64,000 bases of DNA from Eucommia ulmoides (taxonomy: Eukaryota > Streptophyta > Magnoliopsida > Garryales > Eucommiaceae): assembly GCA_016647705.1 (NCBI GenBank), contig CM028328.1:5109311-5173310 (forward strand), read 5' to 3'. Positions 56,644 to 64,000 of the stretch are shown here, in pieces; within the stretch, counting starts at the first letter, position 1, and each line of letters opens with the position of its first letter. The notes beneath the pieces were generated by a model, which saw only the letters and a list, made by a program, of their open reading frames with translations, ran no database searches and was not told where the DNA came from. The translations under genes and the position numbers were made by a program.

Positions 56644-58970
56644 ACTAAGGGATTTGGTGCACAATCCCACTTTGCACATATAACAACAACAAAGACTTTG
56701 TCTTACTTAAGTAGAGTCAACTATATAAATCCATTTATTTCATAACGAAATTTAAAAATTATCCAACTACTAAAAGCATATTTAACTGCAAATCTTTTTT
56801 GCATTATCGGATGTTATTATCCTTGATACTCTATTTGGGCTCTCTTAAATATTGCTTCCAATAATATTTGATTGACTTCCAGTATTTTAGGAAATAGGCT
56901 AATACAACAAATACCATCAAATAACTCGATTTATGAACAATTTAACTATGAGATTTTTTGGGTAGTCTTGATTCTCTTTCAACCTCAAAAATTAGTTCAG
57001 GAAGTGAGGTTTTTTATGACGCTTATAACTTGATCATTAGTCTCTTCCACATCTGATATGGACCAACAATCTCCTCTTTACATATCTGATCTTTGGTCAG
57101 TTAACTTTTGACCAATCTCTCTCTTTATGGTTATTGGGCCAATTGTGGTAACTTGAGATTTGATACCAAGGTAGAGCAGTCTTGACTCTCTCTCAACCCC
57201 AAAAACTAGCTCACTTGACCACTAACTCATTCCACATCCGATATGGGATGAACCGATACACTATACCACAATATTTTGCACTTAAATACGGTTATAAATT
57301 TGAGCTACCAAATTTTGAATTATAATAAATGTGAGTAGAAAATAAATGAATTATGAGTAGTTGATATTCATGTATACTTATTATTGCATCATTATTGGAT
57401 TATAAATTAAATTCTAAAATTAATTAAAATTAAGATTTACAATGTTGACTTAGGTGAATCTTGAAAAATTAACACAAATCAATGACTCTAATATTTTGTT
57501 TATTTTAGAAAAAAAAAAATCAAAATGTCAAATATGTTTAATGTTGCATCAAGGTTGACATAACCATGTCTCCATCTCAAGATATAAATAAGAGGATGAG
57601 GTTGCCACGTCAGCCATGAGGCAAATTTAATTCCACCCTATCCAAAGTCCAAACTTAGTGGCCCCATTACTGCTGTGGTTTCTTGATTTCTGTTATCAAA
57701 ATTTTGAGATTATTGTGTAAAAACGTGTTTATGTTTTTAAAATTTTAAGAATAATTTAAAAGTAATTCTTGAATTTTTTAAAAATATAAAATAAATATAT
57801 TTATTCATATTCACTCCCACAAAACTATTCTCACCACCATTCTATCGGCTATGACCACCTCATTATTTTCTTCGTTATTTTGCTGAAAGTCACATTTATT
57901 TTTTATTGAGATTTGTAAAATATCAATTAATCTCTTGTCATTTTAGTCAAACATTGATTAATGTTTATTTATTCTCTTAAAATTAATTAAAAATTAAAAT
58001 ACATAAATAGCCATTTGAAGTTTTTTTTATACTCTTAACTTTTTACACTAACACTCCTATTTAAAAAATAAAATATTTTTGACACCTAAATTTTTTTATA
58101 ATTATTTTTTACCCCTACCCACCCCCCTTCCCCCCCCCTCTTCTTGTTCCTCCTCCTTTTCTTCCCCTATCTCTCTCTTTCTCTTTTTGCATGTGGCCAC
58201 CAGATGCAGTTCCGGGGGAAAGGGGGGGGAGAGAAAGGAGGAGGAGGAAGAAAAGAGGGGTTGCCGGTGGCTGGGTGAATTTTATTTTTTTTAAATAAGG
58301 GTGTCAATGAGTTTTTTTTAAAAATATATTTTTTTTTTTAAAAAAAAAAGAAGAAGAGAATTTAAATTTATTTACAAAAAAAATTAATCAACAGAATTGA
58401 CTGATATCTAACAAACCTATGACAAGATTGTGATTTTAAGCAAAATGATAGGAGAGAGAAGTTATAAAAACCATATTTTTTCTTGTTCAAGAAGTAACCC
58501 TCAATTCAACATAAATGTTTTTTGTTTTTTTTTTTAAGGAAAACATATTTGATGTTTAATCATCTTTAACTGTATTGGCACAAATAATCCCAAACTTTGA
58601 AGGGAGTTCCATTTTGCTCCTTTATTTTTTTTTAATCAGTTTAATTAAGTCTTTCATTTTCCTAATTTCTCTATATAGCTCAACAATCAACAATAATATT
58701 TTCATCATTTTTAATTAAAATATAATAAAATAAATAATAACAATAAGATTTTGGCATTCAATTTTGCAGCATTATTCATGTGCCAAATTGAATAAATAAC
58801 TAACCTACATACGCTTTTGAATATATTAAGTATTTATTTTTTTAAATATTTTTATTTCAAAAAATTTATCTTCATACAATTTTTGTTCCTAAAATATTTT
58901 ATAGATTTTTTTAAAAAAATATTCTCTCTTATCAATTTTTTTTTTTTTAATTTTGAACACTTTTTAAATT
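55800..58970. other. AT-rich intergenic region with dispersed repeat fragments
   Basis: A block at 56935-57245 (GATATGGACCAACAATCTCC, GGTTATTGGGCCAATTGTGG, internal duplication of TAGAGCAGTCTTGACTCTCT) shares phrases with 35650-35830 (CTCACACATTCGATGTG, GATTATTGGGTCAGAGATG) and is an unassigned dispersed repeat. A small inverted repeat at 55970-56060 contains ACCACTTATAGGAGGACCAT. A C-rich then G-rich stretch at 58115-58265 gives an open frame that is compositional only. No gene. Confidence 0.4.
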
Positions 58971-58976
58971 GACTTA

Positions 58977-59648
58977 TGGCATATTTGATAAAAAAAAAAA
59001 TTAAGTAATTAAAACTGATTATATTAAGTACTTAATTAATTAAGTTTGTTTGATAAATATAATTAGTATCACTTAATTAGTTAAGTTAATTTAAAAATTA
59101 AGTTTTGTAAATAAAAAATTAAGTCAAGGTTCTTTCACTTATTTTATTTTGCTTAATAAACTTCATTATTTTTTATTTAAATTTTTTTTATATTTTGACC
59201 ATTTTACCCTTGATCCCCTATGAGGATTTAATTAAAGTTATGATTAATGAGAATTGAATTAATTTTATTATTTTATGGTTTTAATTTTATTTTATATTTA
59301 AATTATTGTTATAATTTAATTTAAGTAATCAAACTATATAAAAAAATACATAATATTTACATATTTTTAGGTTAATTTCTACTTTTAATTTTAATATAAT
59401 TTTTTTTTTTTAAAATGGCACCCTGATTTTATTACTTTGTTCTCAATTTTTTTTTTTTTTTCACATTATCTTAATTCAAAGGTAGTTATGTAAATTAAAC
59501 AATTTTTAGCATACAAATTTTGTACTTATCAAACAAATAAAAAAAACTCAGCACTATATTTTCACCATAATTTTATCAAACAATCTTCTTAAATTTTCAA
59601 CACTTAAATTTTTAGCACTTAAAAATTAAGTTGTTATCAAACAAGTCC
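58977..59648. mobile_element. 672-bp PIF/Harbinger element, inverted relative of 44086-44789
   Basis: The ends TGGCATATTTGATAA and TTATCAAACAAGTCC are flanked by TTA at 58974-58976 and 59649-59651. The sequence follows the reverse complement of 44086-44789 along its whole length (for example ACCCTTGATCCCCTATGAGG). Confidence 0.88.
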
Positions 59649-59654
59649 TTATAT

Positions 59655-60815
59655 TTCCACTCTTTTAGTGATTGGTTTTTTTTTTTTTTATCAAAAGACT
59701 TCATTTCATAAGTAGTTTTGGTTCCTTTTTTGGGGTGCTTCTCCATTTAAAAAGAGAAGTTGACATAACTGTGTTTGTTAATAGATTTGTTTTTAAAAAT
59801 CACAAGTGATTTTCGTCTATTTTGGATTACTTTTAAAAGTAAGTAAAAACCGAATTTTTTTAATTGATGAAATTTTGCATGACAAGATTAACCTTATTTC
59901 TATTTTCTTATCACAAATTATATTCAATTTTCTTATTTTATAATATTTTAATTTTTTTTTACTTGAAACATGTAATTAGTTAAAAAAAATTATAACATTT
60001 TAAATTCTTTTATTTTCTATATAAGATATTTTCAATTGTAAAATTTTATATTATTAATAGGTTTATACAAGAAAATATTTCTTTTAAATGTATCTTGTTT
60101 TTTTTACTTAGTGAATCTTAGGAATAAATAAATAAATGTTTTAAATTATTTATTTTTTATATTAAATATTTTCAATTATAAAATTTTATATTAATAATAG
60201 GTTTATACAAACAAATATTTTGTAAGACATTTCAATGAAGATTTTTTAATTTATTAATAATAATGTCAAAATTGATGTTGAATTTTTTTAATCAATTGAA
60301 GTGATGTTATTATATTTTTAAGAATTTATTCTTATTAAGATCAATATTATAAAATATTATTTTCTTAACTTTATTTTTTTTGTCTTTTAGTTTTTTTGTT
60401 TTCATTTTTTTCTAATATTAAATTTCAAAATTTTTATTTTCAATTTTTTTTGCGTTGTTTATTTTCTATTATTTTTAAATAACTTTTTTTCTATTTTGAT
60501 TCAAAAGAAGCGTAAATAGAAAAAAAAATAATAAAAAATATAAAGTAAAAAATAAATCAAAAGCAAACAAATAAAAGGTAAAAAATAAGAAAAAAAATGA
60601 AACAATCAAATAAAATAAAAATAAAATCTAAAAATAAAAAATTATAAAAGAAAAACATAGAAAACATAAAACAATACCCCAAAAAAAAGAAAAATCACAA
60701 GCAATAAAATAATAAACAAAACATAAAAATAATAAACTAAAACCAAAACAATAAAAACTAAAAACAAAATAGAAAACAAAACCAAAAAGCATAGAGTATA
60801 CCACAAAATAAAATT
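59655..60815. other. AT-rich spacer
   Basis: TTTTATATTA.TAATAGGTTTATACAA occurs twice (about 60046 and 60184), a local duplication. A-rich sequence at 60500-60800 gives a long minus-strand frame of Phe/Leu/Val codons, which is compositional. No gene. Confidence 0.45.
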
Positions 60816-60817
60816 AT

Positions 60818-61020
60818 TTTGATTCAATGGTAATTATATTCATGTAAATTAAATAATCTTTAGCATTCAAATTTTGCACTTATCAAACAAAAAAATAAAA
60901 ATTCACCATTTAAATTTTTAGCATTTAAAATTTTAATTTTATCAAATAATCTTATGATATTTTCAGCATTTAAAATTAAATTTTTAACACTAAAAAATTA
61001 AGTGATTATCAAACATATCC
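60818..61020. mobile_element. Right-half relic of the 0.7-kb Harbinger family
   Basis: Shares AATCTTTAGCATTCAAATTT, TGCACTTATCAAACAAA and the terminal GATTATCAAACATATCC followed by TTA with 58977-59648. The left half is absent. Confidence 0.65.
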
Positions 61021-61321
61021 TTACTTTTTGATAAATTTATTAAACAGTTCACAACTCTTTTTCAATTCTTTTTAAAGGGTTCATTTTTCAAGTGCGTCTT
61101 TTGAAAAGTCATAGGAGGCTAAACTAAACCTTAACGTGTTTAATTTTAAGTATGAATTGTGTTATCAAACCGTTAATTAGTAAACCAAAACATGGTAAAG
61201 GCTCACTCTGGCCACAATCTAACCAAATGAACCAATGAAGTTCCTACTATCCCTCATGGATGATGAATATAAAAGAAAAATAAAAGTTTATAGTATATTA
61301 AAAATGCCAGAAGGTAACTAA

Positions 61322-61439
61322 GGGTGCCTTAGAATTTAAATTCAAAACGAAAACATGTAATTCTTTTTAGATTTTTTTTATATGCGTTCATTTATAATTC
61401 TAATTCCGGACCTCCAATTCTATGAAACCAAACGCACCC
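61322..61439. mobile_element. Tourist-like MITE
   Basis: GGGTGCCTTAG ... TGAAACCAAACGCACCC flanked by TAA at 61319-61321 and 61440-61442. 118 bp. Confidence 0.8.
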
Positions 61440-61546
61440 TAAGATTATCTCTAGGGTAGCATCAAACTGCCCGTTATTTATTTATTTATTAATATCACGG
61501 TCGGTCTAACAGGTAATAAAATGACAACTTAAGACGATATTTCTTA

Positions 61547-61670
61547 AGGCAGTGTTTGGTTGTTCGGAATTGGAATCAGAAATGAATGATGAAAATTTTT
61601 AAGTTTCTGCATGCGTTCATTTCCAATTCCAATTCTGTGGCACTACAGTTCCATGACACCAAACGCAACG
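61547..61670. mobile_element. Tourist-like MITE
   Basis: AGGCAGTGTTTGGTTG ... GACACCAAACGCAACG flanked by TTA at 61544-61546 and 61671-61673. It lies about 180 bp past the thioredoxin stop codon. Confidence 0.75.
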
Positions 61671-61850
61671 TTAGCTTTTCGGTTCCTACAAAACTTGAAA
61701 TAGAAATGAAATTTGGCGAACAATTACGTTTTGTTCCCAAAAATTTTGTGTTTTAAAAATCTAGAGAGTAAAAAGACAAACCCAATTTTTTTTTTGGAGG
61801 AACAGAAACACTAACCAAACGGCCCTTTACACGCTCTTACCTTCCGGTCT

Positions 61851-62164
61851 CTACAAGAATTTTTCAATGCTAACGATCAGGGTCGATTTGGGGATGGCAC
61901 CGATAATGGTCTCCCTTTTCTCTCCTCCCTTGAATATTATAACCGTTGGGATGCTCCGGATCCCGTACTTTGTCGCAATCGAAGGGCTCTCGTCGGTATT
62001 CACCTTGTAGCATTTCAACTTCCCGGCGTATTCCTTTGCGAGCTCATCGATCACAGGGTGGATCATGCGACAGGGCCCGCACCAAGGGGCCCAGAATTCG
62101 ACAAGAACAGGGGAACTTGAGTCGAGGATGAGCGACTGCCATGTTGAATCATTGATTGGAGGAA
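61851..62164 (-). CDS. Thioredoxin m-type (chloroplast), last exon only
   Basis: A chloroplast disulfide reductase, reduced by ferredoxin-thioredoxin reductase, that activates stromal enzymes in light. This exon encodes nearly the whole mature domain (about 104 residues): [20 protein letters not shown] with the catalytic WCGPC, the buried Asp region ([20 protein letters not shown]), the cis-Pro motif [12 protein letters not shown], and the C-terminal helix ending SIEKFL. The acceptor TTTTTGTCTACAG|TTCCTCC precedes the expected [11 protein letters not shown]. The transit-peptide exon was not found up to 64000, where a copia gag begins, so it is beyond the window or lost. The best family match is the m class (m4-like, by [16 protein letters not shown]). 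A MITE lies within 20 bp of the acceptor. Confidence 0.92.
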
Positions 62165-62182
62165 CTGTAGACAAAAATATTA

Positions 62183-62339
62183 GGGCCCGTTTAGTTGTCC
62201 TTCAATTCATAAATTGTACTATTTTTCGCGTAGCCAATTTAAAAATTGTTATGGTTTGGTGTTTGATTCTAAAAATTAAAACAATTTTCTTAGCTAGCTA
62301 ACAGTTTGAAAATCCTTTTTTTCTAAACATACCAACCCC
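62183..62339. mobile_element. PIF/Harbinger MITE beside the thioredoxin splice acceptor
   Basis: GGGCCCGTTTAGTTGTCC ... ACATACCAACCCC flanked by TTA at 62180-62182 and 62340-62342. Shortened relative of 10963-11299 (shares TCCTTCAATTC, ATTGTTATGGTTTGGTGTTT and GCTAGCTAACAGTTT). Confidence 0.85.
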
Positions 62340-62342
62340 TTA

Positions 62343-63610
62343 ATTCATATTGCAAAACGTTCCAGCAATAATATAGATCGCGTGTGATCAAAAGATCAAA
62401 GAGAAGAATGTGAGCCAACATCAAAACTTGATTAAGAGAATTCGCCGACAGGTATCTAGAGATCTAAAATGGCAAATAACGGCATGTATTTTACGTGCTT
62501 AACAGTTAAATAAATTCATCAAATATGTCATATTCAAGATCCTGCTATAATAATGATTTTCGCATAATAGTTTTAGTGATTGTATTATCGTTGGTCCAAC
62601 AGTTCACTCATAAGTTCAAGCAGTAGTTTAGATAGTAAAATCACTTGTTATAGCCAGACGTGAGAACTCATCTTTATCAATATTTTGTGATTAATGTACA
62701 GAAACGAATTTGGTAAACATGTTTCTGTTGTTGGTGTGAGTTGTCAACAATTACAGCTCAGATCACTGTTCAATTTCGTGCTCAATCTCTGTTCCCTTGC
62801 CATGCACCGTAAAACTCATTAAATGCTAGATTTTTATTTTTTTATTTATTTTTGTATTGTACATATATGTAATGTGTTAGTGTAGTGAGAAAAACAATTG
62901 AAATGAAATCATTCTATCTTATTCATTTTGACATGACATCATAGCAAAGATCCATACCCATTTTTTTTTTCTCAAATTTGTAAGTTTTTTTTTCTTCCGC
63001 TGTTCATTTCCTTTCCTTCAATGTCTGGTACTCCATTCTAATTTCTGATCATATATTCCAAAACGTTTTTACAAAATGATTCTAAGGCCACAAAAATCAT
63101 CTCCATCGGATATATTTCAAAGCCACACGCGCCACCTAAAAACATTGCCCAGAAAATTACCGATTCAACCAACAAAACTCCATTTTCAAAACAATTTCTA
63201 GTTCTGATTTCAAATCTGAGACCATATTTGAACTCCTCTTTCCAAAACGATTCCAACGACATATCACAAGACCGGTTCTGACTACCCACGCGCTTCTTCT
63301 TCTTTCCCAGCTTCGATTCGCGCACCGCAATCAGCCCCCCGCGCAGACCGGTTTATCTGCTTCATTTTTTGGATCGGTTCAACCACTTTTTGATCGGTTC
63401 TTGACTATTTAAGACCGGTTCCCAGCTTATTTCGGTGTTCCCAATCCAATGGTGGTGTCGGTTTTGCAAAATATTATTTCTACAGTATAGTTCCTTTTAT
63501 AACTATACAAACCGGTTCACTATTAACCTTATATGTCTGGTTCACTACCAATTTTTCCGATTCTACCAACGTTTACACCGGTTCTTGGGAATTTTGGGTG
63601 TTCTAACCAA
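62343..63610. other. Presumed thioredoxin intron or flank; nothing coding recognised
   Basis: Minus-strand frames in 63038-63325 are unrelated to a transit peptide. A block at 63320-63590 has the phrase ACCGGTTC or TCGGTTC at least eight times, a short dispersed motif possibly belonging to the leader of the copia element that follows. Confidence 0.4.
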
Positions 63611-63624
63611 TCTTGTATCCCTCC

Positions 63625-64000
63625 GTGGCTGATACAGACTCTCATACTGATGAATCTCCATCTTTCTCTATCCTAGCTCAGTTGACCACGAAAATGGCTA
63701 AAGTTTTAAGCAAAACTTCAGCCCCAACCCAAACCTCTGATATTGCTACTGCGCCGATCGACATGAAGTTGGATGGCACCAACTATGCTCTTTGGTCCCA
63801 GGTGGTGGAGATGTATATCTCAGACAAACTGGGATACATAAACGGTGATCTACCCCCCAACCTCCTCAGACATACCCTACCTTTCGACGATGGCGCACTA
63901 ACAACTCTATTGTTAAAGGATGGTTGATTAATTCTATGAACTCCTCTCTTCTCAGTAACTTCATTCGCTTCCCAACAACCAAGTTGGTATGGGATGCAAT
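63625..64000 (+). pseudogene. Copia-type gag fragment, cut by window end
   Basis: Reads VADTDSHTDESPSF, then KLDGTNYALWSQVVEMYISD and KLGYINGDLPP, the typical N-terminal part of plant copia gag. After about 63885 the reading shifts by one base and continues RRWRTNNSIVKGWLINSM and LSNFIRFPTTKLVWDA. The first codon where an ATG is expected is GTG (63625). A frameshift and no start mean it is probably dead. No LTR was recognised before it. Confidence 0.8.

Noticed and set aside
60500..60830. Possible membrane protein (Phe/Leu/Val-rich minus-strand frame)
   Set aside because: The interval is almost pure A on the plus strand; the frame is compositional.
63038..63325. Minus-strand frame upstream of the thioredoxin exon, considered as the transit-peptide exon
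   Set aside because: It lacks the Ser/Ala-rich composition expected of a chloroplast transit peptide and has no good donor in the right phase.
1..64000. A CRISPR array, phage island or bacterial-type system
   Set aside because: The repeats are plant minisatellites and transposon ends, genes have spliceosomal introns, and nothing resembles prokaryotic organisation.

Overview
The window is a stretch of AT-rich nuclear DNA from a flowering plant, almost certainly a core eudicot. The evidence is intron-containing genes of plant-specific families (F-box/FBD, SCI1, P-class PPR, alpha-expansin, RMA RING ligase, chloroplast m-type thioredoxin), an Au-like SINE family, Ty1-copia and probable Ty3-gypsy remains, and dense miniature transposons of the PIF/Harbinger, hAT and Mutator types. 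No species can be named from this sequence alone. No tRNA, rRNA or CRISPR was seen, and there is no bacterial-style operon.

Layout: 1-1.5 kb is a probable gypsy LTR fragment with a 33-bp minisatellite. 1.5-5.0 kb is AT-rich repeat, including two copies of a 128-bp foldback and a 240-bp triplicate. 5.4-8.0 kb (+) is an F-box/FBD gene with three coding exons. 10.1-14.7 kb (+) is an SCI1-like nuclear protein gene with eight coding exons and introns full of Tourist-like MITEs. 15-20 kb holds several tandem repeat arrays and no convincing gene. 20.5-25.4 kb (-) is a decayed F-box/FBD pseudogene cluster broken by a 1-kb Harbinger-type element and carrying an hAT-type element in an intron. 26.5-28.7 kb is transposon-derived. 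28.9-32.3 kb (-) is a two-exon mitochondrial-type PPR gene. 34.6-36.4 kb (-) is a three-exon alpha-expansin. 36.8-44.8 kb is a transposon nest: a long-TIR element, a mini LTR element, a truncated minus-strand copia and a 0.7-kb Harbinger element. 45.0-45.7 kb (-) is an intronless RMA-type membrane RING E3 ligase. 46.6-51.5 kb (+) is a structurally complete but coding-dead Ty1-copia element with matching 5-bp target duplication and unusual TA...TA LTR ends. 52-61 kb is AT-rich with more MITEs and one likely gene 5' end near 54.3-54.8 kb. 61.9-62.2 kb (-) is the last exon of an m-type thioredoxin gene whose first exon is not visible. The window ends inside a frameshifted copia gag.

The genes are unrelated neighbours and form no pathway. 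The structure of the window is dominated by small TTA/TAA-targeting elements: at least a dozen insertions are supported, most with visible target duplications, and many lie in introns. Six host loci look intact or could be intact (F-box, SCI1, PPR, expansin, RMA, thioredoxin). I found nothing that I would call a new biological system. The best leads are the transposon-structure and splice-site observations listed as findings.
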